DNA of 64,000 bases, from positions 1 to 64,000 of the forward strand of contig JAAMXY010001022.1 in assembly GCA_019677205.1 (NCBI GenBank). Direction: 5' to 3'. The translations under genes were made by a program, and so were the position numbers. This DNA comes from Pinguiococcus pyrenoidosus (taxonomy: Eukaryota > Sar > Pinguiophyceae > Pinguiochrysidales > Pinguiochrysidaceae). The notes under the pieces were generated by a model. That model saw only the letters and a list, made by a program, of their open reading frames with translations, was not told the DNA's origin and searched no databases. Below are positions 32,329 through 43,735 of the stretch, in pieces; position 1 is the first letter of the stretch, and each line of letters begins with the position of its first letter.

Positions 32329-33048
32329 TCAACTCATGCTCTCATCGCTGATCTTTGCTCTCCGTACTCGTTTCCGTTTCGGCTTTGGACCTTTCGCATC
32401 GTTCTTCGTCTTCTTCTTCTTCTTGGCGGAGAGAGGATTCGGCCCTTTGGCTCGCTTCTTCAGCCGTTGCCGCGGAGGCCAGGGCTTCGCCTGCTCCTCT
32501 TGTTGTTGCTCACGGATCCTTTGGACGACGCTTTCTTCCTCAGCCGCAAGTGCCGACGCATCTTCTGCGTTGGCCTGCGTTTGTGCGCGGGTTACGCGGG
32601 AAAGGCTGTCGAGCAGCAGGACCGTCTGGTTCAACAAGATGAGAGGCACGCCCGGTATTCGGCGTAGCTTCCCTCGCAGCTCGTCGTCCAGGGTCGCCAC
32701 GATGAAATGGTCGGAGTTCCTGTCTCCGATGGCTCCCAGGATGGCCTCCGGCGGCGACGCGCCTGCCGGCGACTTCAACACTTCACAGGACGCCTCGATA
32801 AACTGAATGGCGGCTTCCGCGAGCTCTCCAAGGTCGCGAAGCTCCTCCAAGACGGCAGTCACCACGTAGAGGCCAACAGGGGCTCTCTGGAAAAGCTTCT
32901 TGAGCCGTTCCGCCAGAGGGAGACGCCGCTTGGTGGCGGCGACGACGAAGTTCCCATCCAGCAGCACCTTGTACGGCGCCTGGATGCCGTAGACGATCCG
33001 GTAGAACTGCAAGGCTTTGCGCACTTGCTTGGCTCGAAGCAGCCTCAT
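32329..33048 (-). CDS. UTP23: UTP23-like PIN-domain rRNA-processing factor
   Basis: A single exon; the ATG at 33048 (MRLLRAKQVRKALQFYRIVY) is chosen although the frame is open to 33243, giving about 239 residues, the usual UTP23 size. UTP23 is a nucleolar component of the small-subunit processome, required for early 18S pre-rRNA cleavage and snR30 release. Evidence: APYKVLLDGNFVVAA near the N-terminus (PIN strand with the first Asp), the family phrase AIGDRNSDHFIVATLDDELR with RIPGVPLILL, and a C-terminus that is strongly basic (KKRAKGPNPLSAKKKKKTKN). UTP23 PIN domains generally lack a complete set of active-site acids and are thought to be structural. Confidence 0.88.
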   Translation of the reverse strand: MRLLRAKQVRKALQFYRIVYGIQAPYKVLLDGNFVVAATKRRLPLAERLKKLFQRAPVGLYVVTAVLEELRDLGELAEAAIQFIEASCEVLKSPAGASPPEAILGAIGDRNSDHFIVATLDDELRGKLRRIPGVPLILLNQTVLLLDSLSRVTRAQTQANAEDASALAAEEESVVQRIREQQQEEQAKPWPPRQRLKKRAKGPNPLSAKKKKKTKNDAKGPKPKRKRVRRAKISDESMS

Positions 33049-33713
33049 GCCTCCAGAGCATTCATGAGCGGCCTGTGGCGTCTGTCTGCCACTTCGAAGG
33101 TCCAGGAAGAAAGGCAGCGAAGACGGATCGCGCGAGGTTGTTTGCGTTTTGCGCCCAAGGCTCGCGGCGGGGTCCGAGGATAGTACAAGCGGGCGTACAG
33201 GTCTCGGGCATCGGACACTCACAGTATCGAAATGGGAGACCAAAACGGTTAAGTCTCTGTCCGCTGTCCCCCCGGACCTCGACCAGTGAGAGCAGCGGTC
33301 TTTCGTGCGTCTGTCCCAAACGGTGACGTTTGCAATTCTTCAAGTCTTGCAATGTTCCGAGAGGCGCTTGGCAGGGCGAACCACGCCAACAGCGTCCCTC
33401 CACTTCTGGCTTTTGGCCTCCCTTGCCTTTCCAGAGGCCCAGTGGACTATTGGCGCCCCTTCCGTGCACCGGGCGGCCCCAGCTGCAGCAGCCTTGGCTC
33501 GTGGCGTGGCAGGATCGGCAGAATTTCTGCGGCCCTGACCGACCGAGTGTTCCGTAGCGCTCAGGCAGGCGCTCGCCAGCAAAGCTCAAGCAGCGGCATT
33601 TGACTTCTTTGCGGATCGGCAGAGGCATTCGCCTGCCGCGGCGTGGCCATTTTTGTTGTCAGTCACTGCTCTTTCGGAATTTGAACTTTTGGATACCCGG
33701 CTCAAGCGACAGA
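33049..33713. promoter_or_regulatory. Divergent promoter of UTP23 and coiled-coil protein genes
   Basis: A 665-bp spacer between divergent start codons. One ATTGG motif (gactattggcgcc) is at about 33449. No supported ORF. Confidence 0.35.
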
Positions 33714-35072
33714 ATGTGCCCGAGGGCTTGGTCGCTATGCCTCCTTCTTGGCATGTGGCTCGCGCCTCGCGCCCATGGGCTGATGAGCCTCCAGACCACG
33801 CGTCGCATCCGTTGGGCACCGCGCGTCACGTCAGAGGCCACCGAGCCGCTTTTCGCGGCTGACGACATGTGGGTGGAGGACCAGTTGAAGGAGCGGGAGA
33901 GGCAGCTCACTGAGGAGCTCGAGGCCCAGAAGGAGCGCGAGATGAACGGCGCCAGGGAGATGATCCGGCTGCAGCTGATCGCGAAGGAGGCAGAACGAGT
34001 CGCGCAGGAGAAGCAGAGCTCCGATGCGAAATGCGACACCCTTGCCCAGGAGCTTGAAGACGCGGCGGAGAAGACCTTCACCCTTGAGGGCAGGGTGGCC
34101 GATCTTGAGATTCTGGCGAAAGATCTCGAGGATTGCCTGGCCATGGAGAAAATACGCGTCGAGGAGGTGACCGCGGCGGAGCGAGCCGCTGCAGGCCTTG
34201 TGAGCCAGCTGGAGGAAACGCTGGCCGGCCTGGAGACCTCTGCGGAGGAACTCAAGGCTCGCGTCGCGCAGGAGGTGGCGCAGGTCGAAGAGGCCAGGGC
34301 GGCGGAGCAGGCGGCACTGGACCACGTGAAAGAGCTGGAGGAAAAGCTGGTGCAAATGAGCGGTTGGGGGGCCGAGCTGGAGAAGCGCTTGTCCGACGAG
34401 GTGCAGCGGGTCGACGAGGTGACCGCATCCGAGCAGGCGGCAAAGTCTTCCGTTGTCAACCTAGAAGGGCGGCTCGCAGAGCTTGGGGAGTCCAACAAGA
34501 AGATGGAAGAGCGGCTATCGTACGAGAGCAAGCGGGTCGAGGAAGCCGCCGGGGACCTAGTGAAGCAGAGCTTGGACCACCGCGCAGAGCTGCAGCGGGT
34601 TCGCACGGACGCAGAGAACGAGGCAAAGGCGCTCCGCGACGCCATTGCGAAGGAGACCGAGCTTCGGACTGCGGTGGAGGCGGAAGCCAGCGACGTAAAA
34701 GCCAGCCTCCTCGTGGCTGAGGGCGAGATCCAGGCCACGAAAGCCCGCATGGACAAAGCCACGGAGCAGATTAGAGGGCTGATCTCGGCTCAGCAGAAGC
34801 TCAAGAGCGAGCTAGAGCAAGCTCAGAACCAAACAGCAGACTTGCAGCTGGAGGTGACCACGGTGTCGGCGACGAACAAGGAGCTCATGCGGAGCCGCTC
34901 GAACGTTTTCCTGTCGTTCAAGGTGTTCGCCTCTTCATTGGGAGGGCCCATGTTCGCGGTGCTGCGAAAGGCCATTTCCGTGCCTGTGAGGGTGGTGGCG
35001 TTTCCGTTCAAGGCAGCTGCAGCGATGATGAACCTTTTTAGAGACGGAGGCCGCGCTGCTTCGACAGCGTGA
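33714..35072 (+). CDS. Signal-peptide-bearing long coiled-coil protein
   Basis: A single exon; the ATG at 33714 is used because it creates a signal peptide (MCPRAWSLCLLLGMWLAPRA with cleavage after AHG), giving about 452 residues. From about residue 50 to 400 the sequence is almost continuous heptad-like coiled coil rich in Glu, Lys, Ala and Leu, with internal similarity between successive VE(E/A)-TA(A/S)E-AA segments. The last ~50 residues change character to a hydrophobic and basic end (LGGPMFAVLRKAISVPVRVVAFPF) that may be an amphipathic or membrane-associated helix. No enzymatic domain is visible. Signal peptide plus Arg-rich following sequence allows a plastid or secretory location. Coiled coils align promiscuously, so no family is named. 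Confidence 0.6.
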   Translation: MCPRAWSLCLLLGMWLAPRAHGLMSLQTTRRIRWAPRVTSEATEPLFAADDMWVEDQLKERERQLTEELEAQKEREMNGAREMIRLQLIAKEAERVAQEKQSSDAKCDTLAQELEDAAEKTFTLEGRVADLEILAKDLEDCLAMEKIRVEEVTAAERAAAGLVSQLEETLAGLETSAEELKARVAQEVAQVEEARAAEQAALDHVKELEEKLVQMSGWGAELEKRLSDEVQRVDEVTASEQAAKSSVVNLEGRLAELGESNKKMEERLSYESKRVEEAAGDLVKQSLDHRAELQRVRTDAENEAKALRDAIAKETELRTAVEAEASDVKASLLVAEGEIQATKARMDKATEQIRGLISAQQKLKSELEQAQNQTADLQLEVTTVSATNKELMRSRSNVFLSFKVFASSLGGPMFAVLRKAISVPVRVVAFPFKAAAAMMNLFRDGGRAASTA

Positions 35073-36130
35073 GAGCATGTACATTTGGATCCAGAATCTC
35101 CGCCCCAGGAGAGCTTTGCGAGCGCTACTTTTATGTTGTGGAGGTATCGGTGGTATTGAGCGTGCTTGTGATTAAAGTTTCGTGTGTCGCCACGTCACAT
35201 CGGCGTGCGAGATGTGACCGTTGGCTGTAACTTGGATGAGGACCTTCTCTGCGCCACGAAGGGCATGATCTTGAACCACTCCAGAGAAGGATGTTGCTGA
35301 GAAGAACGATTTTTGCGTCTTTGTGTGGAATTCTCCGATCCCTTTCCTCTCGTCCCTCCCTTCACGCTCCCTTCTTTCCCCCGAGGATTCATGTTCGCGC
35401 TGCTGCAAGGTTGCTTGGGCTGGGAGCTCTCTGCCGACGTCTCTGCCCGTTGGCTGAGGAAAGATGGTATGCGGCGCCGCGGCCCTTCCCCCTCTCCCTC
35501 AAAGACAGGTAGCACAAAAAAAATAAAAAGAAGCTTCCTTCCGCTCACAATCGCTTCCGCTCTCAGGATGACATCTCTTGGGTGAGACAGCATCCCATGA
35601 AGTTCATGGGACCGCGCCGCGGCTGATGTTGCCACGCGACGAGGTTCTCAAGTCGGGATGATCATGATCATCGTTTTTGGTTTTTGGTTTCATGATTCGT
35701 TTCTGTCCACGCAGCTTTTCAACGCGGAGGCAAAATTTGGGAGCGTAGACTCCTTCACAGCGAGACTTTAGCGCATTTCATTGGTGGAACGGGGGTGGCG
35801 CTGTGGCAATGATCTGTCTCGTAGTTCATAATTGGCACACATAATGATTCCGTGTCACATCTCGCCAACCAGGATCGGCTGGACAGCCACGGTGAATCCA
35901 CCTGGGCACCCCAATTGGAGGAACGCGCGCTTTTCCAATTTTGGAGGGTATCCACGCGAGGTGATGGCAGTCGGTGCGTATCATAGCCGCTCAGCGATGC
36001 AAGGTCAATTCTTCGCCTCCACCGCCCAAGCGAAGGCATTCACGTTCGACTGCGGCGGTCATTTCAGCGCGAAGCGCCGCCTGCGGAGGCCTGGCTTCAC
36101 CGGGCGAAGGCTCTGGCTGTCAGCGCCACC
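35073..36130. other. Intergenic region upstream of the Roco gene
   Basis: About 1.06 kb without a supported gene. ATTGG/CCAAT motifs occur at about 35777, 35829 and 35909, clustering 220-350 bp before the Roco start codon. Confidence 0.4.
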
Positions 36131-39100
36131 ATGAGTGACCGCATCCATGCGGCGTTCGAGTCGGCGGTCGACGGCGAGGTCGACCTCACCAAGGCCAAGC
36201 TCAACACCACGCCAGAAGCGCTGCCGGATCTTTGGCGCCGCATCTCGGCAGGCGGATCGACCATCCGGATCCTCAAGCTCGTGGGCAACAAGCTCGGCGA
36301 AGAGCTGCTGGGCTTCGTCTCGGTGGCGGACAGCCTGACCTGCATCCTGGAGCTCCATCTGGCCGGCAATCCCATCGGGCCGGACCACGCGGAGCAGCTG
36401 TGCGCCGGCCTGGCGAAGCTGTCGACCCTGACCCACCTGGACATGCAGAACATGAAGCTCGGCGCGAAAGGCACCGTCGCGGTGGCGAACACGCTGCGGC
36501 ACATGCCGGGCCTGCAGCTCCTCGTTCTGAATCGGAACCGGATGGGGATCGAAGGGGCCATGGCGCTGATTCGAGAGGTCAAGCACATCACCGGTCTGCG
36601 GAAGCTCTACGTGGGTAGCAACATCCTGGGCGAGATCGGCGGGAAGGTCATCGGCAACGGCATCGGCAGCCTCACCCAGCTGCGGAAGATCAACGTCTCG
36701 AACAACAACCTCGGCGACGGAGGGATGCTGCCCCTGACGGAGAACCTTCCGCTCTTCAAGCTGCTGGAGAAGCTCGACGTCCAGGGCAATGACATCAGCC
36801 CCGCGGGCGCGCAGCTTCTCACAGAGAAGCTGAGCCGGTGCCCGCTGCTGCAGTTCCTCAATCTGAGCTACAACAAGATCGGGGACGCGGGCCTGCTTGC
36901 GCTGACCAGGTCGTTCCCGAGCTGGAAGGTCCTCCTCTACTTGAACATCCAGGCGAACGACGTCACGGACGCCGGCCTCGCGACGTTGAGCGGAGGCCTG
37001 CAGAACTGCCCCAAGCTACAAACCTTGCGGTTGCAAAGGTCAGCCAGCGCGTGGACTGTCCTCTCCAAGCCTCCTCGAGTCTCCGGCAAGGCTCCTCGGG
37101 TCTCCTGGCGTCTCTTTCCGCCTCGTCAGGTCTCTCATCATTCTCTGCGATTCTTGTAGGAACAAGTTTGAGCACCATGGGCTGCGAGCTCTGGGCGAGT
37201 GCCTGCATCACTGTCCCACGCTTCAGATCTGCGATCTCTACGCGAATCCGATCTCCGAGGTACGGCCGGCGTTGGGCTGACGCCGTTCTCTCCTCCGCCT
37301 ATCGGCACGCTCAGCCTTTTCCTTTGGCGGTACGTTCGCCACGCTGCAGGAAGGGGAGAGGGCCTTCGCGGTTGCCCTCGCCTTTGCGGGCCCGCCGCCG
37401 ATCCTGAACATCCTGGGTGGCATCACGCTGAAGCGGTACCTCGAGGCCATGCGCGTGCCCATGGAGTTCCGGACGAAGACCACCGAGGAGGTGCTCGAGT
37501 TCCTGAACGAGCGCCAAGGAGGAGGTGGTTCCATCAACATGTCCATCGCGAAGGTCCTCGTCTGCGGTCCCGGCGGCGCGGGCAAGTCGTCCGCCATCGA
37601 GAAGCTGGTGACCAACGTCTTTCCCGAGGATCTTCCGATGACGAATGGCATCGACGTGTCCCGCATGCTCGTGGACGAAGGCACCGAGGAAGAGATGGAA
37701 CTGCTCTTCTACGACTTTGGAGGCCAGTCGGTGTATGCCACGACGCATCAGCTCTTCCTCAAGACGCGAGCGGTCTTCCTGGTGCTCTGGAACCCGCGGG
37801 TCGAGGGCACCTCCATTCACCACTACACACAAGACATCCTCTACGCGAACCCGAAGGCGGCCCTGATCTTCGTGACGACCCAGGCGGATCGCGGCCATGC
37901 AGAGCTCAGCGATGGCGAGCTCAGCAACATCCGCAAGCTGTACGGTCCCAACATGCGCGGGTACCACCATGTGAGCTCCAAGACCGGCCTTGGAATGGAC
38001 GCCCTGTTCAGCAACATCAAGGAAACCGCTCGCGGGCTCGATTTCATGGACCAGGCGGTCCCCAAGAGCTACCGCGTCCTTCGCGAGCAAATCGAGACGC
38101 GCGGCCTCGACGTCTTCTCCGTCTCGAGGGACGAATGGCTCCGCCTGGCGGCCGGTGTGGGCCTGAGGCAGGAGCAGAGCGGCCTCACCGCCCTGGAGCT
38201 TTTCCACGCCTGGGGGGTGGTGCTGGAGCTGGAAGAGAACGACGACGAGCACGGCGAGGTCATCCTCCGACCGCAGGTCCTGGCCAAGGTCCTGAGCGAA
38301 GTCATCACGGCAAGCGACGAGAAGATAAAGAACGCGCGGGACGGCATCTTTCGCCACCGGGAGATGGAGCACGTGTGGTGGGCTTACCCAAAGCGACTTC
38401 ATCGAAGCTTCCTGAACCTCATGCACACGACGGGCCTCGCCTTTCCGCTGATCAATGAAGAGCAGGATTTCCATGCGAGTCTCGTCCCTGCGATGCTGAC
38501 CTCCGGCGAGGAGGCGGCGCAAGATGCCTACAACGCGCTGGTGGTGGCAGCCCGCAGCTCGTCCGCGCAGCTGGAGGAGCATCCGCGCGTCATTGTGCAT
38601 CTGTCGAGCTTGCCTCGGCATCTCGTTTCGCAGATGCAGGTGCAGCTGCGAAGCATGATCGTTCTCGGGGGGTGGTGGAAGGACGGCTGCGTCCTGGCGC
38701 TCAAGAAGCGAAAGAAGGGCTCGAGGGTCCCGAGATTGGTCGGCTTCGGCCGGGTGATCTTCAGCTCAGAAGACAAGACGATGACGCTCGCGTCCCACAG
38801 TGCGTCACTGATGATGCGGCGCCGGGTGTTTCAGACGCTGCGAGAAGTGCTGCGGCGCAGTTTCCCGGGCGTCGTTGTCCGCGATCTGGAGCTGTACTTC
38901 CAGAACCAGGACGGAAGCTGCAACCGGTACACGCGGGAAGACGTGGACGAGGCGCGCGCCACGAACGGAGAGCTCACTTCCCGCAAGAGCGGAAAGTGCC
39001 ACTCGGTCGGAGATCTGATCCTCTGGCTCAACAACATCAGCCAGGATCGGCACGAGAGCCAAGCCCCGGCGCAGGAGGTGGACGTCAGCACGTCCAGATC

Positions 39101-41696
39101 GCATGCGACGGAGGAGGCGAACGTGGAGAAGAAGTGGTCCGAGCAACCCAGGGAGAGCCTGGCAGACTCCCTCGAGAACGAACCGTCCATCTCCTACCTG
39201 CTCCAGAAGCTCCAGGAGCGTGACGCGGACGCGGAGGAAATCCGGTACACGGCGCTGATGTCGCTCAACCTGCTTCTGCAGAAGAGCTACGAGCGGCGGC
39301 AGCTGACCTACCGAGCCATGGCCTTCTGGCTGGTCTTCGACCACAGCGAGACGGATGGAACGACCGTGCACAGAGCGTATCCCTTGCAGCCGAGATGGAA
39401 TGGCGACTGGATCGTTGACGGGACCCACGGGATCATCATCCAGCAGCTGAATGCGGAGATGGGCTCCACAACGTACGCCCTTCTGAACAGAATTCTCACC
39501 AAGCTCGTCGACATCCTCGAGATCGATCCGCCCGCAGCGCGCGAGCGCTTCGCGGGAGTGTTGTGGCACGCCGACGAGGACAGCGAGTACAGGATCCGGC
39601 AGACCACCAAGCAGCTGTATCGCTTCGTGGCCAACCCGGAGATCGGGTCCCTGTGGGTGCACGAGAACGACCAGCTCAGCTTCGTCGAGCAGCGGCTCCT
39701 CTCCGCGAGCGAGGACGTGGTTGCCAAAGTCAAGTCCGAGATCGACACGAGCAGGGAGCTGATCCTTCAGGCTCTGGGAGCGCTGAAGGAAAGCATCCAG
39801 GCGTCGATCGGGGATGTCCTGGCGGAGCTGCAGAGCCAAGCGGAGGAAAGCATCCCCCGCATGTATGTCATTGTGCCCAGAAAGATCCAGCAGATTCTCG
39901 CCCGGATGTTCGCGCTCAAGGGGGATCTGGTGGAAGTCGAGCAGCGCGCATCGAGCTCCGACCCGTTTCCCGTCAAGGAGGAGAAGAGGGGTGTTTTCGA
40001 GAAGCTCAAGGCGCAGCTGAACCTTCTGGAGAAGAGCATGCAGGCGGCCGTGGCGTCCATCACGGAGGGCGTCGAATCGATGAAGAGCATCGTCGTGGAG
40101 AAGCAGTATATCTACTTTGTGAGCCCCGTGAAGCACATGCCAACGGGGCAGCTCGCGATCGCGCCCACGAATGGGGGCCAAGGCCTGGAAATGAAGAGCC
40201 TGACGGCTTGCGGCCGCATGGGCATCCGCTTCTTCCAGGGGCTTCGGCTTGCTGCGGTCGCCACCGGGGTGGTGATGAGCATGGGAGCAGCGGCTCCGCT
40301 TCTGTCTCTGGGCTTCGCATTCAGCAGCGAGGAGTTCGGCTTTGATTTCGGAGGCCTCATTGACATCGAGGCGATCGATGCCGAGGCCATCGAAGCCCTG
40401 GAGGAAGCTGGCTCGTTTGACGTCGAAGCAACGCGCAACTTTTCGAACGAGTACGACAACGCCTTCACGACCTTGAGGGCGTGTCTAGAGCCCGACTTCC
40501 GCATCGAGAGCGCTGCGACGAACCTGAATGCCGCAACGGACGTACAGCTCCGCTCCCTGGGCCCCTTTCTCCCCAATCGATGGCAGATCGCTGTTCGAAC
40601 TGGCGACGCGTATTCTGCCTTCGTCGATGACCTCGTGTCTGCCGGGTAAAGGTCCCTGTGCGCGGCTTCAGCGGTAGTTCGCTGCTAACAAGGTTTCCCA
40701 CCGCGTCCTCCTTTAGGGTGGCGGAGGCCATCGCCTTGCAGCGAACGATGGACGGAGGCTACCGAGTCGAGTCTGGCTTGACCTGGGAGTCCTTCGAGGT
40801 GCCCGTGCGAGACCACGGAGACGTTCGCCTCGGCTTCCACTGCACAAGGAAGGAGGCCAAGCTGCTCCGGACGATTTTCAGCGAAGCCAAGGCCAGCGGT
40901 GAAGGTAGGCGTCGTAGAGCGGTTCCAAATCGTGGAAAAGCGGATTGCCCTGAATTCGTGCGCGCGTCCGAGCAGGCGTCGTTCTTAGCGACTACTTGCA
41001 CGAGCCGTACCTTCGTTGGGCGATGGAAAGGTCTCGCGTTCGCGGCCAAGCTGGAAGCTCGCCGTCAGCCGCCAATGGGCCGAAGCCCACGGGGATCCAA
41101 GGAACGGAGGCCATGGCCTCACCCGCGGTGACCTCTGGCGACGCGGCTGGCGCTTCCGCGACGCTTGGCCCGGCACCTCCGCAGGGCAGTGGGAGCAGTG
41201 CGCCCTATCCACGCGGCGAGGGGCTGCAAGGCGTGCAAGGTGTGCAAGCCACGTTTGCCCAGGGAGTCGACTCCCCTGGGCCGCGGGCTGGAATGGGTCC
41301 CTCGGCATCGACGGGTCCCTCGCTTCCGTCGCCGGGAGGGCGCCGGCCGTCCTCGTTGGATCGACAAGAAGTCCTGTACCGGTGGTTCACCAGCTTGCAC
41401 ATGACCTCAGACTGCGTGGTCCTCGCCTCGAAACTGGCTTCGGAGGGATACGACTCGCCCGAGTCCGTGTTCAGAAGCTTTGAAAGGGATTCCGACTTCT
41501 ACAAGACCTTGTTTGAGGAGTGGGCGATGCTGCCAAAGAGGTACGCAGTCCAGCCGGAGAGACGAAGGTGCTCAGCCCTAACTTGCCGCTACCACCTGGC
41601 AGGGCGGATAGGGAGAGGCTGATGGACGCGTTGGACGGCATGGCACTGGAGCGGCTGAAGAAACGGGAAGGCAGGCGGGGGGGATGCTTCGGTTGA
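36131..41696 (+). CDS. Roco-family protein: LRR-ROC-COR with long C-terminal extension
   Basis: Six exons, 36131-37038, 37160-37259, 37350-40645, 40717-40904, 40976-41540 and 41576-41696, stay in phase to give about 1725 residues. Residues about 1-340 are ribonuclease-inhibitor-type leucine-rich repeats (LQLLVLNRNRMG, LRKINVSNNNLGDGG, LLQFLNLSYNKIGDAG). A ROC Ras-like GTPase domain follows: P-loop VCGPGGAGKSS, DFGGQSVYATTHQL (switch II), FVTTQAD in the G4 position and VSSKTGLGM (G5). A COR domain begins at VPKSYRVLREQIE. Roco proteins are G-protein dimers (for example LRRK2, bacterial Roco). No kinase domain follows; instead there are ~900 residues of unassigned sequence with a helical part around MQAAVASITEGVESMKSIV. 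The last intron is only 35 bp and is the weakest junction. Confidence 0.8.
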
Positions 41697-41924
41697 GCCT
41701 GATAGACGCAGTGCGTCACCGGCTGCGTCCTTGCGTCCGGAGCAGGCATCCTTGCATGCCGACGCAGGGGAAAGGGAGCGCGGCCGCGGATGGAGACCGA
41801 GGAATGATGAATCAGGCATGATCAACGGTTTGGTCTTCCTTCTCAGCCTCCTGTCATCCTCTGCAGTCGCGAAGGAGCCCTGCCAGCTGCTGGTGGTCGC
41901 ATCGTGCACCACGAGACCCCAGGT

Positions 41925-42902
41925 CTAGGCGTGCTGCTTCGCAGGAGCGAGGAGGGTCCAAAAATGCTTCTGCATGAACTCATATGTCATGAAGGTTATT
42001 GCCTGGCCCGGCATGATGCGCAGCAGGCGCGGTGTGATGCCTCTCCAGAGCGCAGGCAGCCCCTCCTCGCGGGCGATGACCGCGATGCCCTGAAACATCC
42101 CGGCGTACTTCGGCGTCTCGCCGGGCACGACGACCTGCTTCTGCAGGCGGGTCTTGACAACATCCAGCGGGTTGTTCACGAGGGGCCCCATCCCCCCGCT
42201 CAGCCCACCGAGCACCAGATGCTGCACTGGCGCAAGCTCGCCGCCGTTTCGAAAATTCCGGCTGTACCACTCCTTCATGGACTGGTACGCCGTGAAGTTG
42301 ACAGCCTGGTTGCAGCCCTGGCGGGCGATGGTGGGCCCCACGCCCTTGTAGAGCGCCCCGAGACCCTCTTCTTTCACGATGACATACGCGGTCTGGAACA
42401 CATTGTGGTACTTGATGTCCGACATCCGCAGCGTGGGGTCCTTCAGCGAATGGTACTGCGACTGCATGCGAATCTTGCACACGTCCGCCGGCGTCACAAC
42501 CACGATAGCCTCGGTCACGCCACTCATGAGGCCGGCCAGGAAGACGCGGGACTTGGGGGCGTTGTCGCCCTCCGCGCCGAAGAGCACCCGGAACTGCTCG
42601 TAGCTGGAGAAGCGCACCGCCATCTTGGGCACGATGCCCGTCACGACCGCGGTGAGGCCCTTGTAGAGGGCCAAGAAGCCTTCTCGCTCCACGATGCCGA
42701 AGGCGGTCGCAACGGGTCCCTTCCTCGCCCTTCCCGCCGTCAGCACCCGCAGCTGCATGCGCGTCTTGATGGTATCGAGCGGGTGGCAGCAGCAGGACTC
42801 CACCAAGCCAGCGGTGCCTCCGCAGACCAGGTGCTGCAGAAAGGGCTTCCGCTTGCGCGGAGAGCTCGCCTGTGGCGCTGAAGCGCTCGCAGCGGCCGGC
42901 AT
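41925..42902 (-). CDS. Mitochondrial-carrier-family transporter, succinate/fumarate type
   Basis: A single exon; starting at the ATG at 42902 gives about 325 residues, the usual carrier size, made of three ~100-residue repeats each with the signature PxDxxKxRxQ: PLDTIKTRMQ, PADVCKIRMQSQ and PLDVVKTRLQ. The segments RMQSQYHSLKDPTLR, ALYKGVGPTIARQG and NQAVNFTAYQSMKEW closely follow the fungal/plant succinate-fumarate carrier (SFC1/Acr1) pattern, so exchange of C4 dicarboxylates across the inner mitochondrial membrane is the best guess. The frame remains open upstream to 43358 and encodes a hydrophobic stretch then FAPEARGLRV just before the chosen start, which could be part of an additional targeting exon. 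Confidence 0.82.
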   Translation of the reverse strand: MPAAASASAPQASSPRKRKPFLQHLVCGGTAGLVESCCCHPLDTIKTRMQLRVLTAGRARKGPVATAFGIVEREGFLALYKGLTAVVTGIVPKMAVRFSSYEQFRVLFGAEGDNAPKSRVFLAGLMSGVTEAIVVVTPADVCKIRMQSQYHSLKDPTLRMSDIKYHNVFQTAYVIVKEEGLGALYKGVGPTIARQGCNQAVNFTAYQSMKEWYSRNFRNGGELAPVQHLVLGGLSGGMGPLVNNPLDVVKTRLQKQVVVPGETPKYAGMFQGIAVIAREEGLPALWRGITPRLLRIMPGQAITFMTYEFMQKHFWTLLAPAKQHA

Positions 42903-43735
42903 GGCGACTCGCAGGCCCCTGGCTTCCGGGGCGAAAAGTGCAACAGCGACGGCAGCAGCGATTCCTAGGCCGAATCGCAAGCGGAGCTCGGCCCCCGGAC
43001 AACAGGAACCTCCCGCTACGGCGGCGGCGGACCTAGGCTGCAAGGGAGAAGCTGCCGATGCAGCAGATCGGCCTCGACGACGCCAGGCGATGCTCGGATG
43101 ACGAGGCCTTCCTACGCGGAATTTCCGCCGCGCAAGTTGAGGCTCGCTGCGAGCCTTCTGTCCGCATTGCAGAGGGGCAGAAGGGTTTGTACGCGAGTGT
43201 GGACGATTCGTACGGGTTTTATTGGATGAATCCGGTTGGAAATTCAACGTCGGCGAAGCAGAGGGCGAATAAGCAGAACGTAGGTCCTCCTGGATTGGTG
43301 GACGTGTTGACGTGGTGCTGCAGTGGACGAATCTCATCCATCCAGTAGGGAAAATCAAAATTAATGTTCTAGAGGTTGAGGTTTTCCTTGTCTGTCCTTC
43401 GACCTGCTTACTGTACGCACAGTATATTCTGTTAGCTCCATCTGCGAATACTGGTATTTGTGGAACATTTTCATATTGTTTAAAATAAATATGTGACGTA
43501 CTGTGAATATATAATATTCAATATATGGTATTTATATTTGTTTATATTTTTAATTTTGAAGAGGATTGTTTGTTGGAACATCAGACTGATATAAAGCAAA
43601 ATGTTTATTTAAAAATAAGTTTAAAGTTTGGGGCACACTCTTTCGCCGCGTTTTGTGGAAGCTAAACTAAGCTAAACATGTGCTAAACTAAGTTTTGAGT
43701 GAAGTAGGAGCTTTGAGCGCCGCGTAATACCGGAC
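42903..43735. promoter_or_regulatory. Divergent spacer with AT-rich island
   Basis: The 833-bp spacer between the carrier and mS34 start codons. Bases about 43365-43660 are markedly AT-rich (tatttatatttgtttatatt) compared with the surrounding GC-rich DNA. An ATTGG occurs at 43221. It could hold two promoters, a matrix-attachment region or an origin; nothing decides between these. Confidence 0.4.

Noticed and set aside
37199-38458. Long plus-strand frame overlapping the start of the ROC domain
   Set aside because: It is a shifted frame of the Roco gene, with unordered composition.
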